Origin: Sciurus carolinensis
Lineage: Eukaryota > Chordata > Mammalia > Rodentia > Sciuridae
Direction: 5' to 3'
DNA length: 64,000 bases
Assembly (NCBI RefSeq): GCF_902686445.1
Contig: NC_062232.1
Coordinates: forward strand, 95,714,932 to 95,778,931
The notes beneath the pieces were generated by a model. The model was not told the DNA's origin. It saw only the letters and a list, made by a program, of their open reading frames with translations, and ran no database searches. Numbering within the stretch: position 1 is the stretch's first letter; every line of letters starts with the position of its first letter. Shown in pieces: positions 11,506 through 23,660 of this stretch. The translations under genes and the position numbers were made by a program.

Positions 11506-12027
11506 TTACTTTCCACCAGGTTAGCATTCTCACTAAAACATCAAATGTTCCGTAGGAACTATGTTAGAGTTATTTTTTTCCAAAGCAGTTAATTAGTGCT
11601 TTCTGACTCGAAGTCATCCCTTTTGCATTATAAGGAAAATCTGGATTTCCATTGAGCAACAGTTGGACTTTTAAACAGATAAAAACATTCATAAGGAAAT
11701 TTTGGTCTACTTTCAAGTAATCCTGTGGCTGGACAGTATAAGGTTTCTATCTGAAATAGGACTCAATTTTCACAACAAATATCTCTGACCACATATGTTT
11801 AATATATCCAAATGCAGAAAAACCTACTTTGTAGCAAGCTAGGCAATTTACACAATTTCCGTTTCATCTCCTCAATCCTATGTGGTACTAGTTACACAGC
11901 CAAGTGAACTTAGCACAAAATTTGATAACTAGTAAGGAAATAGGGTTTTAAAAACTCCAATCTACTCAAAAACTCTGCTCTCTACACAGTGTAAGAGGTA
12001 CTGTACTCAAGACTCAAAAAGTGAGGG

Positions 12028-12252
12028 TTTTTTTTTTGTTTTTTTTGTTTTTTTTTTGTACAGGAATTGAATCCAGCAGCACTTAACCACTGAGTCACAT
12101 CCCCAGCCCTTTCTATTTTTTATTTTGAGACAATGTCTCACTGAATTGCTTAGGGCCTCGCTAAATTCCTGAGGCTGATTTTGAACTCATGATCCTCCTG
12201 CCTCAGCCTCCCAAGGCACTGGGATTGCAGGCTTACATTACCACACCTGGCT
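12028..12252 (-). repeat. B1-dID SINE
   Basis: T/G-rich tail, dID half (GAATTGAATCCAGCAGCACT, CACATCCCCAGCCC), then the B1 half (TTTTGAGACAATGTCTCACT ... GGGATTGCAGGCTTACATTA). Confidence 0.9.
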
Positions 12253-12509
12253 AAGTGCACTATTGAATTTTCTCCAATACCTGGATAATGCAACAATCTT
12301 GGTTCATAAATACGTTGTCTGCAAGGAGACTTAGGGCTAACTTCTGAACAAAATTGTAGTAATTTACTTTAGTCTGTGTTTTCTGTGGTTATTCTTTGAT
12401 CCCATTCATTCCTTAGCTCTTATTTTTTGCCAACTGGATAGATGAAGCAGTGGGTTATTTGTTACTTTTAATGCAAACCATCATATTATGTATAAAAGTA
12501 GGTGATGCC

Positions 12510-13107
12510 CATACTGAAATTATGGAATCAACCCAAGTGCCCATAAATGGATGGATGGACTAAGAAATCGTTGTGTGTGTATATATACACAAGGGAGTTT
12601 TACTCAGCCATAATAAGAGAATAAAATTATGGCATTTGCCAATACATGGATAGAAATGGAGAATATCATGCTAAGTGAAATAGGCCAGACTCAAACTCAA
12701 AGGTTGAATGTTTTCTCTCATATGTAGAAGCTAGAGTAAAATAAAGGGGAAGGGAAGGATAAGATAACAAAGGGAAGATCAGTAGGGTAGAAGAAGATTG
12801 AGAGGCAGAGTGGAAGCCTGGGTTAGGGGAGGCAATGTGGAGTGAATTCTTAAAAAATCATGTTATGTGCATATAAAAATATACCACAGGGAATTTCACC
12901 TTTATGTATAAGTAAAAATAGCCAATCAAATATAAATAGATGAGCCAAAGAAATCTAGTGGAGTAGAGAAAGAATAGGAGAGGTGAGGAAGGACAGGAAG
13001 GAAAAGGGGGATCATGAACTGAAATCAAATTCCATGCATGTGAGTATGTTGGGATGAATTCAGTTACTACGTGTATAACCATAAAACTCTGATTAAAAAA
13101 AAAAAAA
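12510..13107 (+). mobile_element. 5'-truncated L1 3' end
   Basis: It reads GCCCATAAATGGATGGATGG, TTTTACTCAGCCATAATAAG and GAGAATATCATGCTAAGTGA, the coding 3' end of ORF2, followed by a purine-rich 3' UTR and a poly(A) run at 13095-13107. It is much more diverged than the L1 at 39 kb. Confidence 0.8.
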
Positions 13108-13137
13108 GGAGGTGAAGCATAATTCAAATAGTAAGTA

Positions 13138-13500
13138 TCTTAGTCTGTTTGGACTATTATAACAGAACACCATAGACTGGTGGCTTTAAAAAACAACAGC
13201 AATTTATTTCTCACAGTGCTGGAGACTGGGAAGTCCAAGATCAAGGTACCAGCAGATTTAATGTCTGGTGAGCCCACTTTCTGGTTCTTGGACATTCATC
13301 TTCTTTGTGTCTTTACATGTCAGAGGGAAGAGGGAATTTTCTGAACTCTTCTATGATACTAATCCCATTCATGAGGGTTCTGCCCTTATGTCTTAATAAT
13401 CTCTCAAAAGCCTCACTTCCAAATAACAAAACAATAAGGATTAGAATTGCAACATATGAATTTGGCAGGGACATAAACACCCAGTCTACAGCATTCTGTT
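13138..13500 (-). mobile_element. MLT1-type MaLR LTR
   Basis: It reads CTTAGTCTGTTTGGACTATT, CAATTTATTTCTCACAGTGC and ACTAATCCCATTCATGAGGG, the reverse complement of MLT1 LTRs with their conserved 3' end (..AGTCTATGG..TAAG). The internal-like remnant continues to 14165. Confidence 0.8.
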
Positions 13501-14165
13501 CCCTACCCCAATTCAAGTCCTTCCTATAGCAAAGTGCACTAATTACATCCTAACAGTCCCCAAAGTCTTAACTCATTTCAGCATCAATGTAAAAGTCTGA
13601 AGTCCAATGTCTCTAAATATCATCTCAATTAGGTAGGGGGTAAGACTCAAGGTATGACTCTAAGAAAAATTTCCCTCTGGTTGTGACCATGTGAAATCTA
13701 ACACAAGAAATAATAGAATATGAATGATATATTTTGAGGGATGGGCTCACATAATTATAACAGCTAAGAAGTCCCATAATCTGCCATCTGCAAACTAGAG
13801 GTCCAGGAAAGCTGGTGATGCTTTTTAGTCCAAGGTCGAAGACCTAACAACCAAGGGGGCCAATAGTCCAAAGGTCCAAGAACAAGAGGTATTGGTATCT
13901 GAGGGCAGGGAAAAATGGATGTTCAAACTCAAGTAGAGATAGTGAATTCACCTTTACTCTACCAGTGTCCTTTGGGTCTATTACACATTGGATTATGGCC
14001 ATTCATATTAGTGAAGGTGATGTTCTTTGCTCAATCTACAGAGTCAAATACTAATCTCTTCTAGAAACACTCCTATAGACACATAGAAATAACATGTTCC
14101 CAGCTATCTGGGCATCCCCTAGTCCAGTCAAATCCATACATAAAATTAACAGTCACAGTAAGTAA
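13501..14165 (-). mobile_element. probable MaLR internal remnant
   Basis: It is contiguous with the MLT1 LTR. It contains TAAAAGTCTGAAGTCCAATG, TAAGAAGTCCCATAATCTGC and CATACATAAAATTAACAGTC, phrases I associate with MaLR internal sequence in reverse. No ORF. The following 14166-14635 shows nothing recognisable. Confidence 0.5.
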
Positions 14166-14639
14166 TAATCTCTGTGAAGTATTTCCATTTTCAAGAGTCT
14201 GCTTAGAAAGTAGAATTCTTAAACAGGGCACTTTCTATGGAACAGTACAATGACTAGGAGTCCCTTGACCACAATAATATCTCATTAACCAGTGTATACC
14301 TAGCCTTAGAGTGCTTGGTATGAAGTAGATACTCAAGTATTTTCCAAATGACGTACAAGTCAAGTATTGAGACATGCTATGGTACATAATGTTTATTATT
14401 TCAAAGATACAATTTCACCAAATTTAGCAATATAAAGAAAAATTTTAATAATTAAAATGAAAATATGTTTATGGGTTACTATCCTGTGGACATATACACA
14501 GAAAACAGATATATACATATGTCACAAAGCAAATGTAGTGTAATTTACAAAACTAAGCAAGTATAACAATTCCTTAGAAGGAACACAGAACTTTATTTCT
14601 TATAGGTGGTATGGTAGAATAAACATTCTTTGATGTTTG

Positions 14640-14850
14640 AAAGATTTAGAATCCTAGATTTTCCCAGCTACAACATGGCTAAACTTGGGTAGATTACATA
14701 ACCTGTGGTCTAAGTTTTCTCATCTATAAAAGCAGGATGATAACAGTACCCATCTCATAGGGTTATTCTGGGGATTTATATCAGATAATACTTGAAAACA
14801 TACAGTACAATATTACATACATATCTAAGAACTTAATGTCAAGACTTATT
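14640..14850 (+). repeat. MIR SINE
   Basis: The diverged MIR core is CTCATCTATAAAAGCAGGAT, GATAACAGTACCCATCTCAT and AGGGTTATTCTGGGGATTTA. It is an old pan-mammalian repeat. The stretch 14851-15092 shows nothing recognisable. Confidence 0.75.
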
Positions 14851-15092
14851 TAGTAGTCCCACCTCATTCCTTTCTGAACAAAACATTATCTCATCATCTG
14901 GCTAAAAAAACACTTAAATTTAGGTTATAGTGTTAACGAAGATAATTTATGATATTCCTATCTTTCTTTAAGATGGATTATCAGGTTGAAAAGTATAGAA
15001 GCAATTTTAAAGAGACATATTGCTTTAATAAAAATCTCATGGAAAGAAAAACATTTCTCAGTTGTACCTTTGCCATAGGAAGAAAGAAAAAA

Positions 15093-15894
15093 ACAACATA
15101 TGTGCACCCAACATTGGAGCAACTAAATATATAAAGTAAATATTAATTAAACTGAAAGGAGAAATAAACAACAATACAAGAATATTAGGGGGGCTGGGAT
15201 TGTGGCTTAGTGGTAGAGCGCTCACCTAGCATGCGTAAGGCCCTGGGTTTGATCCTCAGCACCACATAAAAATAAAAAATAAAGGTATTGTGTCCACTTA
15301 CAACTAAAAAAAAAAAAAAAGAAGAAGAAGAAGAAAAAGAATATTAAGGGACTTCAATACCCCACTTTCAACTATGAACAAATCATTCTGACAGAAAATC
15401 AATAAGGAAACAGTGGACTTGAACAACACTACAGACCAAATGGATTTAACAGACATACAAAGAATATTCCATATTCAACAGCAGCATAGCACATATTCAT
15501 TTCAAGTGCACATGGAACATCATCCAGAACAGGTCTTACATTAGGCCACAAAACAAGCCTTACCAAAATTGAGAAATTTGAAAACCCATCAAGCATCTTT
15601 TTGGACCACATTGGTATGAAACTAGAAATCAATAACAAGAAGAAAACTGAAAAATTCACAAACATGGAAATTAAATAGTACATTTTGAACCAATAGTTCA
15701 AAGAACAACCAACAAGAGAAATCAAAACAAAAATTGAGACAAGCAGAAAGGAAAACACAACATACAAAAACTTATATGAACAGCAAAAGCAGTTCTTAGA
15801 AGTTTATAGAAATAAGTGTCTACAGTTAGAAAAAGAAAGATCTCACATAAAGGATCTAACTTTATACCTCAAGGAACTAGAAAGAGAACAAACT
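15093..15894 (+). mobile_element. old L1M ORF2 fragment
   Basis: It matches the endonuclease-to-RT part of ancient L1 ORF2 (CCCAACATTGGAGCAACTAA, GGGACTTCAATACCCCACTT, GAACTAGAAAGAGAACAAAC). Many stops. It is interrupted by an ID SINE (15189-15336) and then by a retrocopy at 15895, after which L1 text resumes at 17219-17269. Confidence 0.8.
15189..15336 (+). repeat. ID SINE (long-tail type)
   Basis: GGGGGCTGGGATTGTGGCTT and TGATCCTCAGCACCACATAA are followed by the TATTGTGTCCACTTACAACT extension typical of the longer squirrel ID form, then (GAA)n. Flanking AGAATATTA copies form its target-site duplication. Confidence 0.9.
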
Positions 15895-17218
15895 CCAAGA
15901 GAAAACTCAAACTTTGAGGTGTGATTAAATAATAAACTGATTTTATTTGGGGGAAACAGGAAAAGGTGCATTTAATCTCTACCAGGAACTGAGCAGTTTT
16001 TCAGCTTTTACCCTTAAGGTTTAAATTATAATTTCTGAATGTTTAGACATTCTATCTGTTCAGTGTGTGTTCCCCTCAGTATCGTGGTTTATTCTTTAAT
16101 GCCTTTTACATTTGGACACATAGCTTATGCTGTTTTAGAATTTGGTTACTGCCTTGCCAGAAATAAGTGTTGCTATGTTTCAAACTGTATTTTTTTTCCC
16201 CAAAAATGTCTTATTTAAAAAGAAACAAGGTAAAGGCATATTTCTAAGTCAGCCTATATTTTGGTGTAAGACTTGGGAGGGATATTTTTTACTTCACATT
16301 GAATATAGCTGGGCTCCCAAGAAGTTTGAATGATGGTCATTGGGTGTAGGTGACCAGAGTCTGACCAGTCCATCCAGGGCCTTGGATTTGGACAAACAAG
16401 TGAATTCCTTGTGCAGTTAACTGATGGAAACTCACTTGATTGGGGTTCTGACTTTGAGTGATCTTCAAGGTAAAAACTTTGCATTTATTCCTTTCCACAG
16501 AAGGTGCACTCCAGGCATTACAAAGTCCATGTGGTTAATTTTGTGTGGAGCACTGGCTCACATCATTAAGCTCTTACTTGTTTGTGACCCATCTCACATA
16601 TTCTGAGACTTTAATGACATATGTAAGTTTTTCACATTGAAAGCATACAAATATTTGATGGAATAAAACCTTATTAGCTTGACACTTTACGGAAATAAAA
16701 CATAACAATCTTAACATGAAAAGAAATAGATTTCCATCTGCCTTTTGATAGAGTCTAGTGAGTGAGGAAGCAGGAGCTATATGCCTGAAGGGAACGTACT
16801 GTGTCACACCAAAGAGAAGAGATTTTTGGAAACTCATGTAACCTAGGTTTCAAATTCTTTGCTACAAGGCCCATTTGCTGTCACTAACTAGATTCTACAG
16901 AAGGTGCTGGTGACCCATGTAGAGTACTTAGCACACTCAGTATCATACTGTTGAAGTGGTGGTTGTACAACTGTGGCTTTTACTCTAAGGGAAATGTGTC
17001 AGGGCTTCTCAACACTAAGGAGAGGGTTAGGGCTTAGGCCAGTGTTAAGTCTGGTGCCAAACTTTAGAGGAATTTAAATTCACATGATCTGGTTTTAATT
17101 CACAGGTTAACCTGATAGAGTAATCCACTTTGCTCTATTAACTTGTCTTAAAATTTCCTGTTTCAAACAGCTACATTACTTGATTAAAACAATGTTAAAA
17201 TTCAAAAAAAAAAAAAAA
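15895..17218 (+). pseudogene. retrocopy of an unidentified mRNA 3' region
   Basis: A 1.3-kb insert splits the L1M between two copies of AGAACAAACT (15885-15894 and 17219-17228). It ends in a pure poly(A) run (from ~17203) preceded about 20 nt upstream by ATTAAA (17182-17187). That is the signature of L1-mediated retroposition of a polyadenylated RNA. No long ORF, so it probably derives from a 3' UTR or a non-coding RNA; I do not recognise the parent. It lies in plus orientation and contains no SINE. Confidence 0.75.
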
Positions 17219-17269
17219 AGAACAAACTAAAATAAAAGTTGGTAAAGAAAAACAAAGAAAATAATAAAA

Positions 17270-17918
17270 AGCAGCCACTCTGGATAGCAGTATGAAGATT
17301 CCTCAGAAAACTTGGAATGAACCCACCATTTGATCCAACTATCCCACTGCTTGGTTTATACCCAAAGAACTTAAAATCGGCATACTACAGTGACACAGCC
17401 ACATCAATGTTTATAGCAGCTCAATTCACAATAGCTAGATTGTGGAACCAACCTAGATGCCCTTCAACAGATGAATGGATAAAGAAACTGTGGTATATAT
17501 ACACAATGGAATATTACTCAGCCATAAATAAGAATAAAATTATGGCATTTGCAGGTAAATGGATGGAGTTGGAGAATATCATGCTAAGTGAAATAAGCCA
17601 ATCTCAAAAAAACAAAGGCCAAATGTTTTCTCTGATAAGTGGATGCTGATACATAAGTTGGGGGAGGGGTAAGGGAAGAATGGAGGAATATTGGATTGTG
17701 TAGAGGGAAATGAGGGGAGGGGAGGAGGTGGAGGGAAGGAAAGATGGTGGAATGAGACAAACATCATTACCCTATGTACATGTATGATTACAAGAATGGT
17801 GTGACTCTATATCGTGTACAATCAGAAAAATGGAAAGTTATACTCCATTTGTGTGCAATGAATCAAAATGCATTCTGCTGTCATGTATAACCAAATAGAA
17901 CAGACAATAAAAAGAACT
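17270..17918 (+). mobile_element. 5'-truncated L1 3' end
   Basis: It starts GCAGCCACTCTGGATAGCAG, carries the last ~110 codons of ORF2 as a still-open frame (17317-17649), then a G-rich 3' UTR, and ends near CAGACAATAAAAAG. It is close to the L1 at 39 kb over the coding end but has a longer 3' UTR. Confidence 0.88.
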
Positions 17919-18516
17919 ATAGATTCCCAGGGCCTTCTCAAAAAAAATAACTATCAACATAGCAAGATAGTTTGTTACCTTGCAGGCTGTTGAAGATTTA
18001 AAACATCGATGATACATTTTATTGGAAAAGGTATAAGGAAAAAACATAGTCAAGCATCAGGGGTAGGGAGTGCAAATTGGGCACACTTTTGGAAGAAAGG
18101 TGGGCCAGTTCTATAAAAATGCACCACTCTTGACTCAGGTGTTTCTTATGTGGGATTTTATCTTATGGATATATACATAGACAAATTTAAAAAAAAGAAT
18201 AGAAATAAGGGATATAGAGACAAGGAAAACAATAGAAAATATCTATGAAACTAAGAAGTAATTTTTTGAAAAAATTGACAAACCTTTAATAAGAAAAGAC
18301 ACATAGATTATAAATGAAAGAGGAGACATTACAATGGATAGCACAGAAATACAAAGAATCATACTACTATAAACAATTATACACCAACAAATTGGATAAA
18401 CATGAAGAAATGGATAAAGTCCTAAAAACATGCTACCTTTCAAGAATGAATAATGAAGAAAAAGAAAATCAAAACAGATTAATAACAAAAAAAAACTGAA
18501 TCGGGAATCAAAGAAT

Positions 18517-18716
18517 TTTTTTTTTTTTTGTACTAGGATTGAACCCTGGAGGGCTTAACCACTGAGACACATCCCCAGCCCTATTTTGTATTTTATTTAG
18601 AGACAGGAGCTCACTGAGTTGCTTAGGGTCTTGCTAGGTTGCTGAGGCTGGCTTTGAACTCATGATCCTCCTGCCTCAGCTTCCCAAGCTGCTGGGATTA
18701 TAGGCACGTGCCACTC
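18517..18716 (-). repeat. B1-dID SINE
   Basis: A poly(T) run, GATTGAACCCTGGAGGGCTT, CACATCCCCAGCCC and the B1 half. Flanking TCAAAGAA copies (18507 and 18715) are the target-site duplication. Confidence 0.9.
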
Positions 18717-18898
18717 AAAGAACTCTTAACAAAGAAAAGTCTCTGCCAAAGAAACAATTGGAACTAACAAGCAAATTCATTAAGCTGGAGGACACAAAAC
18801 CAATGTAAAAACTCAGTTGCACTTCTTTACACTAACAATGAACTGTCTGAAAAGATGAGCAAAAGTCCATTTACAACAGTATCAAAATTAAATAACTG

Positions 18899-19100
18899 AC
18901 CGTGCACAGTGGTGCATACTTGTAATCCCAGCAACTTGGGAGGCTGAAGTAGGAGGACTGAGTTCAAAGTCAGCTTTAGCAACTTAGCAAGGCCCTAAGT
19001 AACTTGGCAAGACCCCGCCCGTCTCTAAGTAAAATATTTTAAAAAGGGCTGGGGAAGTGGTTCAGTGGTTAAGTGCCCCAGGGTTCAATCCCTGGTACAG

Positions 19101-19138
<38 letters not shown>

Positions 19139-19150
19139 AAAGAAAAAAAA
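18899..19150 (+). repeat. B1-dID SINE
   Basis: It begins GACCGTGCACAGTGGTGCAT, has the dID half GGGCTGGGGAAGTGGTTCAG, and ends in a poly(A) run of more than 30 bases from 19104. Confidence 0.9.
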
Positions 19151-19223
19151 AATTAACAGATACATCAACCAATGGAACTGGACAGAGAGACCAGAAATAA
19201 ATCCATGCATCTAAGATCAACTG

Positions 19224-19325
19224 ATTTTTTTTTTTTTTTTTTTTTTTTTTGTGGTGCTGGGGATTGAACTTAGGGCCTTGTGCATGCGAGGCAAGCACTC
19301 TACCAACTGAGCTATAACCCCAGCC
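19224..19325 (-). repeat. ID SINE
   Basis: A poly(T) run of about 27 bases, GTGGTGCTGGGGATTGAACT, GAGCTATAACCCCAGCC. Confidence 0.92.
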
Positions 19326-19826
19326 ATCGAATCATTTTTTACTGAAGTGTGAGGAACACACAATGGGTAAAGGAAAGTCTCTCCAATAAATGGTATTGGA
19401 AAAACTTGAAATCATATGCAGAAACAATTGGAACAGAATTATGAAATTGCAGAAGTATGAAATTGGACCTTTATCTCCCACTATATACAAAAATTAACTC
19501 AAAATGCACTAAAACTTAGAACAGAGACCTGAAACTCTTAAAACTACTAGAAGAAAAAACGGGAAAACCTTCTCAACACCGCTTTGTGCAATTTTTTTGC
19601 TATAATCTCAAAGGTACAAGCAAGAAAAGCAAAATGAACAAATAGAATTGAATCAAACAAAAAAAGGAAACAAAGACCTTCTGAGCAGCAAAGAAATAAT
19701 TAATAGTAAAGATGACCCATGGAGTGACAGAACATGCTTACAAGGTATACATTGAATAATTTAATAATATCAAGATATATCAGATATCCAGAAAACTCAA
19801 TAGCAAAAAAATAAATCCCCCAAATA

Positions 19827-20005
19827 GCCAAGTGTGGTGGCACTTGCCTATAATCTCAGCAACTCAGGAGGCTAAGGCAGGAGGATTATAAGTTTGAGGC
19901 CAGCCTTGGCAATTTAGCAAGAACCTGTCTTATAATACAACATAAAAAGGGCTAGTGGTAGAATGCCACTAGATTCAATTCCCAGTACCAAAACAAGAAC
20001 AACAA
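19827..20005 (+). repeat. B1-dID SINE
   Basis: B1 half with GAGGCCAGCCTTGGCAATTT, then a shortened dID half (GGGCTAGTGGTAGAATGCCA). Confidence 0.85.
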
Positions 20006-20448
20006 AAATTCTAATTTAAAAATGGACATAGGATCTGAATAGACATTTCTCAAAATAAGACATGAAAAAGGACAATAGATACATGAAAAAATATTCAACA
20101 TTATTACTCATCAGAGAAATATAAATCAAAATCATGTTATATCATCTCACGTGTTAGGATAACTACCAAAAGACAAATGGTAAGTGTTGGTGAGGATGTG
20201 GAGAAAAGGAACTCTTGCACACTGTTGGCGAAAACATAAACTGACATAGTCATTTTGGAAAACAGTATGGAGGTTCCTCAAAAAATTAAAAACAGGATTA
20301 CATAGGATACGGCAGTCCCACTTCTGGATACAAATGAAACCAGTGTCTTTAAGAAATATATGTATTCCCATGTTTATTCATAACAGCCAAAAATGACATC
20401 AACCTAAATGTTCTTCAACAAATGGATAAAGAGAAGTGGTGTATACAC

Positions 20449-20449
20449 G

Positions 20450-20498
<49 letters not shown>
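20449..20498 (+). repeat. (CA)n microsatellite
   Basis: About 22 CA units following ACACGTATACAC, within the old L1. Confidence 0.95.
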
Positions 20499-20500
<2 letters not shown>

Positions 20501-20534
20501 CAGGTGGGGGAAGACTATTAGTCAAAAAAAGATG

Positions 20535-20660
20535 GAGGTGCTAGGGTTTTGGCTCAGTGGTAGAGTGCTTGCCTAGCACATGTGAAGCCCTGGTTTGATT
20601 CTCAGCACCACATAAAAATAAATAAAATATAGGTATTGTGTCCATCTACAACTAAAAAGA
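20535..20660 (+). repeat. ID SINE (long-tail type)
   Basis: GGTGCTAGGGTTTTGGCTCA, GATTCTCAGCACCACATAAA, then the TATTGTGTCCATCTACAACT extension. The flanking AAAAGATGGA repeats are its target-site duplication. Confidence 0.92.
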
Positions 20661-20828
20661 TTTTTTTTAAAAAGATGGAAATCGTCATTTGCAACAATAG
20701 GGATGAATCTAGAGAACACTACACCAAGTGAAATAAACCAGGCACAGAAAGACAAATATTCCAATATTTCATTTGCATGTGGAAACTAAAACCATTAAAC
20801 TAATATTAGCAGGGACTAGAATGACGGT

Positions 20829-21145
20829 TGCTATGTTCTGAGTGTTCGTGTCTCCCCACGTTCATATGTTGACACCTAATCCCCGATGTGATGGTTTTAA
20901 GATGTGGGCCTTCTGGAAAATTCAGCCCTGCTGAATAGCATTAGTGCCCTTATAAAAGAGGAGCAAAGGAGCTTGTTTGTCACTTCTACCATATTAGGAC
21001 ATGGGGAAGATGCCATTTATGAACTGGAAAGTGGGCCATTAACAGACATTGAAATCTACCTGTCTTGATTTTGGACTTCCCAGCCTCCAGAACTATAAAC
21101 ATTAAATTTCAAGGGTATGGCATTCTGTTATTGAACTAATATGGT
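20829..21145 (+). mobile_element. MLT1-type MaLR LTR inside L1M
   Basis: GTTGCTATGTTCTGAGTGTT, TGATGGTTTTAAGATGTGGG, TTAGTGCCCTTATAAAAGAG and GATTTTGGACTTCCCAGCCT follow MLT1 order. L1 3' UTR text continues on both sides. Confidence 0.85.
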
Positions 21146-21695
21146 TGTTGCTAGGGTTTTGGGGTGGGAGAAATGGAGAGACATTGGTGAAAGGGTTTAA
21201 AGTTTCAGTTATGCAGGATGAATAAGTTCTAGAGATCTATGGTACAGCACGCTGACTATAGTTAATTGTATACTTGAAATGTGGCAAGCTAAAGTAGATC
21301 TTAAATGTTCTCACCACAAAAAAGGTACAACTGTGAAATAGTGGATATGTTAATTAGCTTGATAGTAGTTATCATTTCAAGATATACAGGTATATTAAAA
21401 CACCACCATGTAGGAAGGAAGTCACATTATCTGTTTGCAGATAACATGATTCTAATATAGAAAAACTTAAACACTCCACCAAAAGACTGTTAGAACTGAT
21501 AAATGAATTTAATAAAGCTACAGGACACAAAATCAGCATGTGAATATTGGTAGCATTTTTTATACACCAATAACGAATCTGTTGACAAAGACATTTCACT
21601 CACAATAGCTACCACAATTATAAAATACATAGGAATAAATCTGAGGAAGGGAATGAATTTTGCAATGAAAATTACAGAACACTAATGAAAGAAAT

Positions 21696-21696
<1 letters not shown>

Positions 21697-21734
<38 letters not shown>
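21697..21734 (+). repeat. (AC)n microsatellite
   Basis: About 18 AC units inside the old L1. Confidence 0.95.
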
Positions 21735-21735
<1 letters not shown>

Positions 21736-21867
21736 TAACAAGAAAGACTTCCTGTGTTCACAGATTGGAAGAATTAATACTGTTAAAATGCCCACGCTAC
21801 CTAAAGCAATTTACAAATTAAAAGCAATCCCCACCAAAACATCAATAGTATCCTTCACAGGAGTGTT

Positions 21868-21993
21868 TTTTTAAAAAACATTTTTAGTTGTCAATGGATC
21901 TTTTATTTATTTATATGTGGTGCTGAGGATGGAACCCAGGGCCTCACACATGCCAGACAAGCGCTCTACCACTGAGCCACAACCCCAGCCCCA
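21868..21993 (-). repeat. ID SINE (long-tail type)
   Basis: TTTAGTTGTCAATGGATCTT, TGTGGTGCTGAGGATGGAAC, CACTGAGCCACAACCCCAGC. Confidence 0.92.
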
Positions 21994-23660
21994 GAATTTT
22001 TTAAAATCATAAAATTCACACAAAAGCACAAAAGACCCAGAATAGCCAAAGTAATCATGAGCGTAAGGACAAAGCAAGAGGTGTCATGATACCTCAACTC
22101 AAGACATACTACAGAACTTTAGTAAACAAGACAGAATGGTACTGTCATCAAAACTGACACATAGAATAATGGAACCGAACAGAAAACCCAGAAATAAATC
22201 CACACATCTATACCCAACTGATTCTTGACAAAGGCATCAAAAACATACAATGGAAAAATAACCTTTATAATACGTGATGCTGGGAAAACTGTATATCCAT
22301 ATGCAGAGGAATATATTCCTCACCATATAAAAAGATCAACTCAAAATGGATCAGACTTAAATATAAGTTCTGAAAGTATGAAAATACTAGAAGAAAACAA
22401 ATGTTTCAAGACATTGGTATAAGCAATGACTGTTTGGATAAGATCCTGAAAGCAAAGGCAATAAAAGCAAAATTAGATGTATGCAATTATAAAAAAAACT
22501 AACAATCTTTGCACAGCAAAGGAAATAATTAATGGAGTGAAAAGACAACTTACAGAATGGGAGAAAATATTAGAAAACTATTCATCTGACAAGAGATTAA
22601 TATTCAGAATATATAAGGAATTCAAAAACTTAAATACAAAACCCCCCAAATAGTCTTATTAAAAATGGGCAAATTATTTCTCAAAAGAAGACGAACAAAT
22701 GGGCAAGAAGTATATGAAAAAAAAATGCTCAACATTACTAGTCATCAGGGAAATACAAATCAAAACCACAGTGAGAAATTGCCTCATTCTAGTAAGAATG
22801 GCTCTCATCAAAAAACCAGAAAATAACAGATGCTGGGAAGATACAGAGAAAATAGAACTTATTCACTATTAGTGGCATAGTACAGTCATTATGGAAAACA
22901 GTATGGAGGTTTGTCAAAAACTAAAAACAGATCTACCATATGACCTGGCTATGCAATGTCTGGGTATATATGCAAAGGAAATGAAATCAGATTATCAAAG
23001 AGATACCCGTACTCCCAAGCTTACTGCAGCACTATTCACAATAGCCAAGATATGAAATTAACCAAAGTGTACGTCAACAGATAACTGGATAAAGAAAATG
23101 TGTATACATACACAATGGAATATTATTCCGTCATGAAAGGAAACCCTGTCATTCACAGCAAAATGGATAAAACTGGAAGACATGACCTTAAGTGAAATAA
23201 ACTGGATACAGAAAGACAAATGCCACATGTTCACACTCATACGTGGAAGCTAAAAAGTTGATCTCAAAGAAGGAGAGTGGAATAGTTACTAGAGACCAGG
23301 AAGGGTAGCATGGAGCAGACACAGAGGCTAGTTTATAAGGATATAAAAATATAACTAAGATAAGAATAAGTCCTAGTGTTCCACAGCATAGTAGGGTGAC
23401 TGCAGTTGAGAACAAGCATATATTTTATGAAGAACTTAAAGAGAGGAATTCAAAGACCCAAAACATAAAGAAATAACAAGAAGAAGGAAATGCTAATTAC
23501 CTTGATTTGGTCATTACACATTATATATGTGTACTAAATTATCACGCAGTACCATTATGTTAAAAAGAAAAAAAGGAAAGAATAAAAATGATATTGTGCA
23601 CCTTAAATATCTACAACTTTCACTTTTTCAACTATACTTCAATAAATCTAGGTAAAAATG

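Larger units (their letters stand above)
18195..21395 (+). mobile_element. old L1M ORF2 and 3' UTR, repeatedly interrupted
   Basis: The L1 text runs in order from RT (18195) to the 3' UTR (21150-21395, e.g. ATGCAGGATGAATAAGTTCT and ATGTTAATTAGCTTGATAGT). Interruptions are SINEs at 18517, 18899, 19224, 19827 and 20535, a CA microsatellite at 20449, and an MLT1 LTR at 20829. Dead coding sequence. The stretch 17925-18190 is a less clear L1-like remnant. Confidence 0.8.
21396..23660 (+). mobile_element. second old L1M, RT to 3' end
   Basis: Begins in the RT region (TCTGTTTGCAGATAACATGA encodes the FADD-box area) and runs to a 3' UTR ending near TTCAATAAATCTAGG. Many stops. Broken by (AC)n at 21697-21734 and an ID at 21868-21993. 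Confidence 0.82.

Noticed and set aside
17317..17649. 110-codon plus-strand open frame
   Set aside because: This is the C-terminal end of L1 ORF2 in a truncated copy, not a host gene.
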